From an uncultured Pseudobutyrivibrio sp. (GTDB taxonomy: Bacteria; Bacillota; Clostridia; Lachnospirales; Lachnospiraceae): a stretch of 64,000 nt of DNA. Shown here piece after piece: positions 44,018 to 52,669 of this stretch. Below the pieces are notes generated by a model. That model ran no database searches and was not told the origin of the DNA. It worked only from the letters and a program-made list of their open reading frames with translations. The stretch spans positions 1 to 64,000 of the forward strand of contig URCQ01000005.1 in assembly GCA_900546435.1 (NCBI GenBank), given 5' to 3'. Positions within the stretch are counted from its first letter, which is position 1, and each line of letters starts with the position of its first letter. Made by a program: the position numbers and the translations under genes.

Positions 44018-44660
44018 AATTCGAGGAAACCGTATCTGGCAGATTGTATATCCGATTCTTGTGTACTATCTTTGCTATAATTTATTTTTTTCCATATTGT
44101 GCCTGTGTTTTGGAATACGTTTGAGTCATTTGTTTTTGCTCGGGGTGGCAAGTCTTTTGACCATTCCGTTTTGTTATCAGATCTATCGGAAAGCACCTGT
44201 TGTAAAAGCACAGAAGCTTTTAGATAAGCATACCTTGGGAAAAGAATGTTTATATATACTTGCAATTGTGCTATGGGGTCTTTTTTTGAATTATCTGATT
44301 ACGCATACACCACTGGTTGCACTGTCCAAAGGATATGCACAGGCAAACAGTACACTTTATGCAGGAAGTTTATGGATTAAGATTTTTTCCAATTGTATCT
44401 GTATTCCGATATTAGAAGAACTCGTTTATCGTGGAATTGTCTGTGGACAGTTACAATTATGGTATGATAAAAAAATTGCTGTGTTTATTTCTGCATTTTG
44501 TTTTGGTATCATGCACTTTAATGTGGTACAATTTTTATATGGATTTCTTGTAGGTCTTGTGATTGCAGCAGTATATGCAAAAACACGCAAATTATGGGTG
44601 GTAATGGTTGCTCATGGCGTTACGAATTTCGCTGTTGTTATGTTAGCAGGATTAGGATAA
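44010..44660 (+). CDS. CPBP family intramembrane metalloprotease
   Basis: 216 residues with about six transmembrane helices. The CAAX-protease/Abi motifs appear in order: E-E-L-V-Y-R-G at 136-142, F-G-I-M-H-F-N around 170, and H-G-V-T-N-F near the C-terminus, giving the Glu-Glu, His, His catalytic set. Substrate is unknown; relatives serve bacteriocin immunity or prenyl-protein processing. Its ATG overlaps the folBK end, with SD AAGGAAAAGG. Confidence 0.9.
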   Translation: MHKIRGNRIWQIVYPILVYYLCYNLFFSILCLCFGIRLSHLFLLGVASLLTIPFCYQIYRKAPVVKAQKLLDKHTLGKECLYILAIVLWGLFLNYLITHTPLVALSKGYAQANSTLYAGSLWIKIFSNCICIPILEELVYRGIVCGQLQLWYDKKIAVFISAFCFGIMHFNVVQFLYGFLVGLVIAAVYAKTRKLWVVMVAHGVTNFAVVMLAGLG

Positions 44661-44694
44661 GACATTTTAGAACAGACATAAGGAGGATCTATTT

Positions 44695-45165
44695 ATGGAC
44701 GACAACAAGATTACACTTACGATTGGTAAGCAAAAGAACATTGCATTGATTGCGCATGATGGAAAAAAGGCAGAAATCATTGCATGGTGTGAAGAACATA
44801 AGGAAATACTGAAAAAACATTTTCTTTGTGGCACAGGGACAACAGCCCGCATGATTACAGACCGTACCGGACTGCCAGTACGTGGTTATAATAGTGGTCC
44901 TCTTGGTGGTGACCAGCAGATTGGAGCAAAAGTAGTAGAAGGGCAGATTGATTTGATTATTTTCTTTTCGGATCCTTTGACAGCGCAGCCACATGATCCG
45001 GATGTGAAAGCACTTCTTCGTATCGCTCAGGTTTACGATATTCCAATCGCAAATAACAAAGCAACCGCAGATTTTATCATTACATCAGATTATATTGATC
45101 AGGAGTATAATCACGATGTGATCAATTTTAAGAAAAATATTTCAGAGAGAGCAGAAACACTCTAA
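44695..45165 (+). CDS. mgsA: Methylglyoxal synthase
   Basis: It converts dihydroxyacetone phosphate to methylglyoxal and phosphate, a bypass when phosphorylated sugars build up. Motifs: A-L-I-A-H-D-G-K-K, the phosphate-binding G-T-G-T-T, catalytic Asp in G-P-L-G-G-D-Q-Q-I-G, and S-D-P-L-T-A-Q-P-H-D-P-D-V. 156 aa, SD AAGGAGG. It sits in a mixed operon with no gene of obvious metabolic relation. Confidence 0.96.
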   Translation: MDDNKITLTIGKQKNIALIAHDGKKAEIIAWCEEHKEILKKHFLCGTGTTARMITDRTGLPVRGYNSGPLGGDQQIGAKVVEGQIDLIIFFSDPLTAQPHDPDVKALLRIAQVYDIPIANNKATADFIITSDYIDQEYNHDVINFKKNISERAETL

Positions 45166-45181
45166 AAATGTGGAGGAACAG

Positions 45182-45931
45182 ATGAGCAAACAGGAGAATC
45201 CTAATGTAGTGGGAAATATTGCAATTGTATTCATGTCACTTTTATTGATTGCCATTGGATGTATTATGCTTTTTACCGATGCGGTGCGCATGGTTTATTT
45301 CTGCTATGGAGCAGGCGCATGTCTATTGGTCTGGGGCATTTGGATGATCAGTCGTTACTTTTTGCATAAGGAGTTTCAGAGGACGACTAATTATGGATTT
45401 TCTGTAGGAACACTTGTTGTCATATTAGGAGCCGTCGATTTGATTCGTGCACAGGAGATTGCCGATTCGATTCCTAATTATCTTGGTATTCTGGTACTGA
45501 TTGAAGGGGTCGTCATGTTACAGAATACGGTGCAATTAAAGAACTTAAAAGGAAATCTTTGGACGGTAAGTCTGATTTTTTCTTTGTGTTCTGTGGCGGG
45601 TTCTGTTGTCATATTGTTGAATTTGGGGAATATGATAACAAAGTATGTAACAGCTTTTTATCTGATGCTTGTGATAGTAGGTGCATTTGCACTGTTATCA
45701 CTTTGTTTTGTGGGCATTCGTACGAAGCGTTATCATAAAGAGACACAACGGGAACTGGAGCGTAATATGGAAGAATCTGCACAATGGTTTGCAGCAAAAG
45801 AAAAAGCACCTTTGGATCAGGCAGAAACGGATACAGTGACAGAGTCCATTGAGGAGAATATAGTGGAAGAGTCTTCCCAAAAAGAAGATGATGACGAACA
45901 GGTCTCTTCTCTTGTTGAGGAAGAAGTGTAA
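45182..45931 (+). CDS. HdeD/DUF308-like multi-pass membrane protein
   Basis: 249 residues with six hydrophobic segments in the first 180 residues, in the regular two-by-two pattern of the DUF308 (HdeD-like) family, then an acidic, Glu/Asp-rich tail of about 60 residues. ATG 45182 lies behind GGAGG (45172-45176), which excludes the GTG at 45170. Function unknown; the HdeD assignment is from topology and short motifs only. Between mgsA and a hydrolase gene. Confidence 0.7.
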   Translation: MSKQENPNVVGNIAIVFMSLLLIAIGCIMLFTDAVRMVYFCYGAGACLLVWGIWMISRYFLHKEFQRTTNYGFSVGTLVVILGAVDLIRAQEIADSIPNYLGILVLIEGVVMLQNTVQLKNLKGNLWTVSLIFSLCSVAGSVVILLNLGNMITKYVTAFYLMLVIVGAFALLSLCFVGIRTKRYHKETQRELERNMEESAQWFAAKEKAPLDQAETDTVTESIEENIVEESSQKEDDDEQVSSLVEEEV

Positions 45932-45955
45932 GGTTTTCCGGAAAGGAGCATACAC

Positions 45956-47137
45956 ATGGCAAATATATCAGATTATTTAGACTGGCGTGGCGATATTACG
46001 TTAGAAAAGGATCCATTTAATGAAGTGGATAATCTGGTGTTGGCACAACTGGCATACACAGATTTCGATGGGATTGTACCTGGAGTCGGGCAGGGAATGG
46101 AAAGTATCACGATACAGGAAGCGCATGATACCTTTTTTTCTATCTATTCTGAGAAAGAAATCATGGCAAGAACTTCTACGACAAAGGTTGCTCCATTTCT
46201 GATGCATAAGATGGTGAAATCAGAGCGTTTTAAAAATATGCGTCTGATGAACTACATTAACGAAATTGATGAAGAAAACCAGACACAGTTTTCAGCGGTT
46301 TCGTTCTTACTAGATGATCATACAATATATGTTGCGTATCGCGGCACGGATAATACCATTGTTGGGTGGAAGGAAGACTTTAATATGTCCTTTTTATACC
46401 AGACGCCTGGACAGATTCGTGCAGCACAATATCTTAACGACTGTTATGGAATGACGGAATATCCATTGATTGTTGGTGGACATTCGAAAGGTGGTAATTT
46501 TGCGGTATATGCATCTGCTTTTTGTAAGTGCAGCGTACAAGATCGTATTGTGCGTGTATATTCCAATGATGGTCCTGGTTTTTTACCAGAAATTACATCA
46601 CAGGAGCCCTACCGTCGAATTACAGAACGCGTGATCAGTACCATACCGGAGTCATCGATTGTTGGTATGTTATTAGAAAATGATTTACATCATCGTGTAG
46701 TGAAAAGTTCCCAGACAGGAGCAATGCAGCACGATGCGATGTCATGGAAAGTGCTTGGAAACCACTTTGTATTTGCTGATAATCTATCAGAATCAAGTGT
46801 TATGCTTGACCGTACGTTGAAAAACTGGGTTTATGGATTAGAGGCAGATGAGCGGGAAGAATTTGTTGACATTTTATTTGGTACGCTACAATCAACAGGA
46901 GCATCTACGTTGGATGAATTGACCGCCAATAAATTTGCAATGATGTGTAATATATCAAAATCTCTTTCTTCCTTACCGCAAGAAAAACAGATGGTTTTAA
47001 AAGATGTGATTCGTCGATTTGCTTATTCAAGTGGAGAGACATTGGCAGATAATATGCAGGAAAAACTCATGCATAATCCTCTGTCGGTGCGTTTTAAACG
47101 AGGCACAAAAAATAATAGCATAAGAAAAAACGAGTAA
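45956..47137 (+). CDS. Mbeg1-like alpha/beta hydrolase (DUF2974)
   Basis: 393 residues with no signal peptide. The hydrolase elbow G-G-H-S-K-G-G has nucleophile Ser177; Y-V-A-Y-R-G-T-D at about 125-132 is the typical lipase-3-like strand before it, and S-N-D-G-P-G-F follows. Members are common in Lachnospiraceae and uncharacterised; lipase-like activity is inferred from fold. SD GGAAAGGAG. It is the last gene of the long run from 35786. Confidence 0.88.
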   Translation: MANISDYLDWRGDITLEKDPFNEVDNLVLAQLAYTDFDGIVPGVGQGMESITIQEAHDTFFSIYSEKEIMARTSTTKVAPFLMHKMVKSERFKNMRLMNYINEIDEENQTQFSAVSFLLDDHTIYVAYRGTDNTIVGWKEDFNMSFLYQTPGQIRAAQYLNDCYGMTEYPLIVGGHSKGGNFAVYASAFCKCSVQDRIVRVYSNDGPGFLPEITSQEPYRRITERVISTIPESSIVGMLLENDLHHRVVKSSQTGAMQHDAMSWKVLGNHFVFADNLSESSVMLDRTLKNWVYGLEADEREEFVDILFGTLQSTGASTLDELTANKFAMMCNISKSLSSLPQEKQMVLKDVIRRFAYSSGETLADNMQEKLMHNPLSVRFKRGTKNNSIRKNE

Positions 47138-47160
47138 ACGAGAGAATACGTGAGAAAATG

Positions 47161-47220
47161 ATAGGATTCTTGGAATGATGGGATGTAACATAAGTTGCAA
47201 CTTGTTTCCTAGAATCCTAT
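47161..47220. repeat. Large inverted repeat before groES
   Basis: Arms 47161-47170 and 47211-47220 pair perfectly, with a further four pairs inside after one mismatch. The loop holds a small 12-base palindrome (47193-47204). There is no T tract after the right arm, and the arm lies within the groES promoter spacer, so it could be an operator or a weak terminator. Confidence 0.7.
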
Positions 47221-47223
47221 TAT
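47195..47223 (+). promoter_or_regulatory. groESL promoter
   Basis: TTGCAA (47195-47200), 17 bases, TATTAT (47218-47223). Transcription would start at about 47230, just before the CIRCE element. Confidence 0.75.
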
Positions 47224-47234
47224 ATGAAATGTGG

Positions 47235-47261
47235 TTAGCACTCATGTTAGAAGAGTGCTAA
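47235..47261. promoter_or_regulatory. CIRCE operator (HrcA binding site)
   Basis: A perfect TTAGCACTC (47235-47243), nine-base spacer and GAGTGCTAA (47253-47261). This is the HrcA heat-shock repressor site; hrcA itself is not in the window. Confidence 0.98.
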
Positions 47262-47296
47262 CAGATGATGAGATAAAAATAAGGAGGCATATAGAA

Positions 47297-47584
47297 ATGA
47301 AATTAGTACCATTAACAGATCGTGTTGTTTTAAAACAGTGCGAAGCAGAAGAAACAACAAAGTCAGGAATTATTCTTGCAAGTGCAGCACAGGAAAAACC
47401 TATGGAGGCGGAAGTTATTGCTGTAGGTCCTGGTGGAATGGTAGATGGTAAAGAAGTTGTTATGCAGGTAAAGGTTGGCCAAAAGGTAATCTATTCCAAA
47501 TATGCTGGAACAGAAGTGAAATTAGAAGGCGAAGATTATATCATTGTTCGTCAGAACGATATTTTGGCAGTTGTAGAAGCATAA
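47297..47584 (+). CDS. groES: Co-chaperonin GroES
   Basis: A 95-residue lid of the GroEL chamber. Mobile loop T-K-S-G-I-I-L at about 22-28, and typical G-Q-K-V-I-Y-S-K-Y-A-G-T and final D-I-L-A-V-V. ATG 47297 after AAGGAGG; the upstream GTG at 47231 would span the CIRCE element. Co-transcribed with groEL, 32 bases on. Confidence 0.98.
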   Translation: MKLVPLTDRVVLKQCEAEETTKSGIILASAAQEKPMEAEVIAVGPGGMVDGKEVVMQVKVGQKVIYSKYAGTEVKLEGEDYIIVRQNDILAVVEA

Positions 47585-47616
47585 AAATAGATTATAGGGA
47601 AAGAAGGAAATAAATT

Positions 47617-49236
47617 ATGGCTAAAGAAATCAAATATGGCGCAGAAGCCAGAAAAGCATTAGAAGCAGGTGTTGATAAATTAGCAGACACTGTAAGAGTA
47701 ACCATTGGACCAAAGGGACGTAATGTTGTATTAGATAAGTCTTATGGTGCTCCATTGATTACAAACGATGGTGTGACAATTGCAAAAGAAATTGAATTAG
47801 AAGATTCTTTTGAAAATATGGGAGCTCAGCTTGTAAAAGAAGTTGCAACAAAGACAAATGATGTTGCCGGTGATGGTACTACAACAGCAACTGTTTTAGC
47901 ACAGGCAATGATTAAAGAAGGCATGAAGAACTTAGCAGCAGGAGCAAATCCAATTGTTCTTCGTAAGGGAATGAAAAAAGCAACAGATGTAGCTGTTGAA
48001 TCTATCGTTTCTATGTCAGAAAAAGTAAGCGGTAAAGAACAGATCGCCAAGGTCGCTGCAATTTCTGCAGGTGATGAAAGCGTTGGTAACATGGTAGCAG
48101 ATGCCATGGAAAAAGTTTCTAACGATGGCGTTATTACAATTGAAGAATCTAAGACAATGCAGACAGAACTTGACCTTGTAGAAGGTATGCAGTTTGACCG
48201 TGGCTATATTTCAGCATACATGGCAACAGATATGGATAAGATGGAAGCTGTATTGGATGATCCATATATCTTGATTACAGATAAGAAAATCAGCAATATT
48301 CAGGAGATTCTTCCACTCTTAGAGCAGATTGTACAGTCTGGATCACGTCTTCTGATTATCGCCGAGGATGTAGAAGGAGAAGCACTCACTACATTGATTC
48401 TGAATAAATTAAGAGGTACCTTTAATGTTGTTGCTGTAAAGGCTCCAGGTTATGGTGATCGTAGAAAAGAAATGTTACAGGACATTGCTATTTTGACAGG
48501 TGGTCAGGTGATTTCAGAAGAAGTAGGTCTTGAATTAAAGGATGCTACGATGGATCAGCTTGGTCGTGCAAAATCTGTGAAGGTTCAGAAAGAAACAACC
48601 GTTATTGTTGATGGCGAAGGTGATAAGGAAGCAATTGCAGCCAGAGTATCACAGATTCGTGGACAGATTGAAGAGACAACATCAGAATTTGACAAAGAGA
48701 AATTACAGGAGCGTCTCGCTAAACTTGCCGGTGGTGTTGCTGTAATCCGTGTAGGTGCTGCTACAGAAACAGAAATGAAGGAAAGCAAGCTTCGTATGGA
48801 AGATGCATTAAATGCTACAAGAGCAGCAGTAGAAGAAGGTATCATCGCAGGTGGTGGATCTGCTTATATTCATGCTTCTAAGGAAGTAGCAAAATTGGTA
48901 GATTCTTTGGATGGCGATGAAAAGACAGGTGCTAAGGTCGTATTAAAGGCATTGGAAGCTCCACTGTTCCATATTTCTGCAAATGCAGGATTGGAAGGCA
49001 GCGTTATCATCAATAAAGTAAGAGAGGCAGATCCTGGATTTGGATTTGATGCTTATAACGAAACATATGTGAACATGGTAGAGGCAGGAATCCTTGATCC
49101 TGTTAAAGTAACACGTAGTGCATTACAGAACGCATGCTCTGTAGCTTCTACATTGCTTACAACAGAATCTGTTGTTGCTGATATCAAAGAGCTGGCACCA
49201 GAAATGCCAGCAAATCCTGGAATGGGAATGATGTAA
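47617..49236 (+). CDS. groEL: Chaperonin GroEL
   Basis: The ATP-driven Hsp60 folding chamber. Motifs: D-G-V-T-I-A-K, A-G-D-G-T-T-T-A-T-V (nucleotide binding, about 85-95), and the flexible Gly-Met tail ending G-M-G-M-M. 539 aa. Under CIRCE/HrcA control with groES. A strong terminator follows. Confidence 0.99.
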   Translation: MAKEIKYGAEARKALEAGVDKLADTVRVTIGPKGRNVVLDKSYGAPLITNDGVTIAKEIELEDSFENMGAQLVKEVATKTNDVAGDGTTTATVLAQAMIKEGMKNLAAGANPIVLRKGMKKATDVAVESIVSMSEKVSGKEQIAKVAAISAGDESVGNMVADAMEKVSNDGVITIEESKTMQTELDLVEGMQFDRGYISAYMATDMDKMEAVLDDPYILITDKKISNIQEILPLLEQIVQSGSRLLIIAEDVEGEALTTLILNKLRGTFNVVAVKAPGYGDRRKEMLQDIAILTGGQVISEEVGLELKDATMDQLGRAKSVKVQKETTVIVDGEGDKEAIAARVSQIRGQIEETTSEFDKEKLQERLAKLAGGVAVIRVGAATETEMKESKLRMEDALNATRAAVEEGIIAGGGSAYIHASKEVAKLVDSLDGDEKTGAKVVLKALEAPLFHISANAGLEGSVIINKVREADPGFGFDAYNETYVNMVEAGILDPVKVTRSALQNACSVASTLLTTESVVADIKELAPEMPANPGMGMM

Positions 49237-49240
49237 GATA

Positions 49241-49273
49241 AAAAAGAACGGCGATTTTGCCGTTCTTTTTTTT
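49241..49273 (+). terminator. Terminator after groEL
   Basis: An 8-bp core stem (49245-49252 with 49259-49266) extended by A-T pairs, six-base loop, eight or more Ts. Confidence 0.93.
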
Positions 49274-49307
49274 CGCATTATTATGTGCAAAAGGTGTAAA
49301 AACGCAT

Positions 49308-49336
49308 TTGCCACCGCTTATAAAGTATGGTATTAT
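49308..49336 (+). promoter_or_regulatory. degV-purA promoter
   Basis: TTGCCA (49308-49313), 17-base spacer, TATTAT (49331-49336). Confidence 0.6.
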
Positions 49337-49389
49337 AAATTACGTGTGTAAAGACATGTAAACTTGAAAAATAACGAAATGAGGATGTT

Positions 49390-50259
49390 ATGGGTAAAGT
49401 AGCGATTTTAACAGACAGCAATAGCGGCATCACCCAGGAAGAAGCAAAGAAGCTTGGTATTTATGTATTTCCAACACCGGTATACATTGATGATGAAGTT
49501 TTTTACGAAGGCGTGGATTTAACAACAGAGCAATTTTTTGCCAGACAGGCAGAAGGTGCTGAAATTAAGACGTCTATGCCGGTTGTGGGCGATGTGATTG
49601 ACAAATGGGAAAGTTTGTTAGAGGAATATGATGAAGTTGTATATATTCCCCTTTCCAGTGGCCTGAGTAGTTCCTGCGATACAGCCATTATGTTGGCTGA
49701 AGATTATGATGGTAAAGTTCAGGTTGTGAACAACCAGCGTATTTCTGTAACAATGAAGTTATCGGTTTTTGATGCCAAGACACTTGCAGATGCAGGAAAG
49801 AGTGCAACAGAAATCAAAGAAATCTTAGAAGCTATGAAATTTGAATCCACAATTTATATTATGGTGGATACACTGGAATATCTGAAAAAAGGTGGAAGAA
49901 TCACACCAGCTGCTGCAGCCATTGGTTCGCTACTGAAAATCAAACCGGTATTACAGATTCGTGGTGAGAAATTAGATAGTTTTGCCAAGGCTAGAACAGT
50001 CAAGCAGGCAAAACAGATTATGATGGATGCGATTGCACAGGATATGAAGAAAGTACTTCATGATCCGACAGGCGAAGATACCATTATTGCTATGGCACAT
50101 ACGCAGAATGAAGAAGAAATCGCAAAGTTTAAAGAAGAAGTGGAAGAGCGTTTCCCAGGACATGATATTATTGTAGACCCATTATCACTGGTGGTATCCA
50201 GTCATATTGGACCGGGAGCACTTGCAGTGACTTGTACAAAGAAATTAACATCATTTTAA
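49390..50259 (+). CDS. DegV family fatty-acid-binding protein
   Basis: 289 residues of the DegV/FakB family, which bind a fatty acid and present it to a FakA-type kinase. Typical features: T-D-S-N-S-G-I at 8-14, T-S-M-P (here K-T-S-M-P-V) at about 60, P-L-S-S-G-L-S-S-S at about 92, and the G-G-R-I loop at about 165. SD AATGAGG. No fakA nearby. It precedes purA by 28 bases. Confidence 0.93.
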   Translation: MGKVAILTDSNSGITQEEAKKLGIYVFPTPVYIDDEVFYEGVDLTTEQFFARQAEGAEIKTSMPVVGDVIDKWESLLEEYDEVVYIPLSSGLSSSCDTAIMLAEDYDGKVQVVNNQRISVTMKLSVFDAKTLADAGKSATEIKEILEAMKFESTIYIMVDTLEYLKKGGRITPAAAAIGSLLKIKPVLQIRGEKLDSFAKARTVKQAKQIMMDAIAQDMKKVLHDPTGEDTIIAMAHTQNEEEIAKFKEEVEERFPGHDIIVDPLSLVVSSHIGPGALAVTCTKKLTSF

Positions 50260-50287
50260 ATATATTTCTATTAGGAGGAACAAGAGT

Positions 50288-51571
50288 ATGGTAAAAGCAG
50301 TTGTTGGTGCCAATTGGGGTGACGAAGGAAAAGGTAAAATCACAGATATGCTTGCGCAGGATGCAGACATTATCGTGAGATTCCAGGGAGGAGCAAATGC
50401 AGGACATACAATCGTAAATAATTACGGTAAGTTTGCGCTTCATACATTGCCATCTGGTGTGTTTTACGATCACACAACAAGTATTATTGGAAATGGTGTA
50501 GCACTGAATATTCCGGTTTTATTTGATGAAATCAAGTCAATTACAGACAAGAATGTTCCAATGCCAAAGATCAAAGTATCCAATCGTGCACAGATTGTTA
50601 TGCCGTATCATATTTTATTTGATCAGTATGAGGAAGAACGTTTAGGAAAGGCATCTTTCGGCTCTACAAAGTCAGGCATTGCACCTTTTTATTCAGATAA
50701 ATATGCGAAGATTGGCTATCAGGTAAGTGAGCTGTTTGATGATGAATTGTTAAAGGAAAAAGTGGTTCGTACCTGTGAAGCAAAGAATGTATTGTTAGAG
50801 CATTTATATCATAAGCCATTGTTAGATCCGGAAGAGTTATTGGAGACATTACATACGTATCGTGACATGGTTGCTCCTTATGTTTGCGACGTCTCTACGT
50901 ATTTATGGAATGCTTTAAAAGAAGGCAAGACCATCTTGCTTGAGGGTCAGTTAGGTACCTTAAAAGATCCGGATCATGGTATTTATCCAATGGTTACATC
51001 ATCTTCCACTTTGGCAGCTTATGGTGCGATTGGTGCAGGCATTCCGGCACAATCAATTGAACAGGTTGTTACAGTGTGTAAAGCATATTCCTCTGCAGTT
51101 GGTGCAGGTGCATTTGTAAGTGAAATTTTTGGCGATGAAGCAGATGAACTTCGTAAGCGCGGAGGCGATGGCGGTGAATTCGGTGCGACAACAGGTCGTC
51201 CAAGACGTATGGGATGGTTTGACTGTGTAGCCAGCAAGTATGGCTGCCGTATGCAGGGAACAACAGATGTTGCATTTACCGTTCTTGATGTTTTAGGATA
51301 CTTAGATGAAATTCCGGTATGTGTAGGTTATGATATTGATGGAGAAGTTACAACAGACTTCCCTGTTACACATCTGCTGGAAAAAGCAAAACCGGTATAT
51401 AAGACACTTCCAGGATGGAAGAGCGATATTCGTGGTATTAAAAAATACGAGGATTTACCAGAAAATTGCCGCAAATATATTGAATTCGTGGAGAAAGAGA
51501 TTGGTTTCCCAATCACTATGATTTCAAATGGACCGGGAAGAGACGATATTATTTACCGCGAAGCTAAATAA
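50288..51571 (+). CDS. purA: Adenylosuccinate synthetase (divergent type)
   Basis: It joins IMP and aspartate using GTP, the first committed step to AMP. G-D-E-G-K-G-K at 12-18 is the GTP/catalytic loop, H of A-G-H-T follows, and the GTP guanine and aspartate-loop region T-T-G-R-P-R-R-M-G-W is intact. The segment usually reading R-G-I-G-P-A-Y-x-D-K is K-S-G-I-A-P-F-Y-S-D-K here, and the usual R-V-G-x-G-P-F-P-T-E is altered to A-V-G-A-G-A-F-V-S-E. 427 aa. Still most likely PurA, of a divergent branch. Confidence 0.92.
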   Translation: MVKAVVGANWGDEGKGKITDMLAQDADIIVRFQGGANAGHTIVNNYGKFALHTLPSGVFYDHTTSIIGNGVALNIPVLFDEIKSITDKNVPMPKIKVSNRAQIVMPYHILFDQYEEERLGKASFGSTKSGIAPFYSDKYAKIGYQVSELFDDELLKEKVVRTCEAKNVLLEHLYHKPLLDPEELLETLHTYRDMVAPYVCDVSTYLWNALKEGKTILLEGQLGTLKDPDHGIYPMVTSSSTLAAYGAIGAGIPAQSIEQVVTVCKAYSSAVGAGAFVSEIFGDEADELRKRGGDGGEFGATTGRPRRMGWFDCVASKYGCRMQGTTDVAFTVLDVLGYLDEIPVCVGYDIDGEVTTDFPVTHLLEKAKPVYKTLPGWKSDIRGIKKYEDLPENCRKYIEFVEKEIGFPITMISNGPGRDDIIYREAK

Positions 51572-51596
51572 TAGATTTATAGAAATGACAGTATAC

Positions 51597-51622
51597 AAAA
51601 GAGAGCCTATGGCTCTCTTTTT
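51597..51622 (+). terminator. Terminator after purA
   Basis: A 7-bp GC stem (51601-51607 with 51611-51617), triloop, flanked by A and T runs. Confidence 0.92.
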
Positions 51623-51721
51623 GCTTTCACAAAAAAGACACAGTTCTAACACGTTATCAGCACATAGAAAGAATACAATACTCATTGTGTTATTTTTGGA
51701 AAAATAAGGGAGGACATCAAC

Positions 51722-52669
51722 TTGATAGAAGTAGAACGTCTAGTGAAGAAATATGGCAGTTTGACAGCTGTTGATGATCTAAATATGAAGATTGAACCGG
51801 GACGTATTTATGGTCTTTTGGGAAAAAATGGAGCAGGAAAGACGACAACGATGAATATGATGACCGGTTATATCGGAGCCACATCAGGAACTGTAAAAGT
51901 GTGTGGGCATGATATTTTTAAAGAGGCGGAGGCGGCAAAACGGGAGATTGGCTATTTGCCGGAAATTCCGCCCCTTTATACAGATATGACGGTATATGAA
52001 TATTTGAGTTTTTGTGCTGAATTAAAAGGCATTGGAAAAAAAGACCGCGATGATAGCGTGGTAGAAGTTATGCATAAAACAGGAATTGAAGAAATGGAGG
52101 ACCGTTTGATACGTAACTTGTCGAAAGGTTACCGGCAACGTGTAGGACTAGCGCAGGCTATTATGGGTAATCCGTCCATTATTATATTGGATGAGCCTAC
52201 CGTCGGATTAGACCCGGTGCAGATGATTGAAATGCGCGATTTGATTCAGGAGCTTGGAAAAGAACACACCGTTATTTTGAGTTCCCACATTTTGTCAGAA
52301 GTGAGTGCTGTCTGTGATTATATTTTTATTATATCGGATGGTAAGCTGGTTGCAAATGATACAACGGAAAACCTGACACAACGTATGAATCGAGGACAGC
52401 AGACAATTATGGTTACCATTAAAGGCGATGCTGCTCGTGCGCAGAAGCTTCTTTCTGACTTAGAGCATGTGGACCATGTGACCATGCAACAAAGTGAAGA
52501 GGAAGGAACAGCTCTACTTGCAGTGACAGCAAAAGGAAGAGAAGATATTCGTGAAGAAATATCCCTGTCACTTTCAAAGGCTGGAATCGCAATTTTTGCT
52601 ATGAAAGAGAACACACAATCGTTAGAAGATGTATTTATTGAATTGACGGAAAAGGAGGACGAAGAATAA
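51722..52669 (+). CDS. ABC transporter ATP-binding protein, GldA-like
   Basis: 315 residues. Walker A G-K-N-G-A-G-K-T-T at about 38, signature L-S-K-G-Y-R-Q-R (a variant of LSGGQ), Walker B I-I-I-L-D-E-P-T-V-G-L-D, and switch His in S-S-H-I-L-S. The C-terminal 90 residues are an extra domain found in ABC-2 exporters. TTG start, seven bases after GGGAGGA. Operon with a GldF/GldG-type membrane protein and a DUF4340 protein; substrate unknown. Confidence 0.93.
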   Translation: MIEVERLVKKYGSLTAVDDLNMKIEPGRIYGLLGKNGAGKTTTMNMMTGYIGATSGTVKVCGHDIFKEAEAAKREIGYLPEIPPLYTDMTVYEYLSFCAELKGIGKKDRDDSVVEVMHKTGIEEMEDRLIRNLSKGYRQRVGLAQAIMGNPSIIILDEPTVGLDPVQMIEMRDLIQELGKEHTVILSSHILSEVSAVCDYIFIISDGKLVANDTTENLTQRMNRGQQTIMVTIKGDAARAQKLLSDLEHVDHVTMQQSEEEGTALLAVTAKGREDIREEISLSLSKAGIAIFAMKENTQSLEDVFIELTEKEDEE

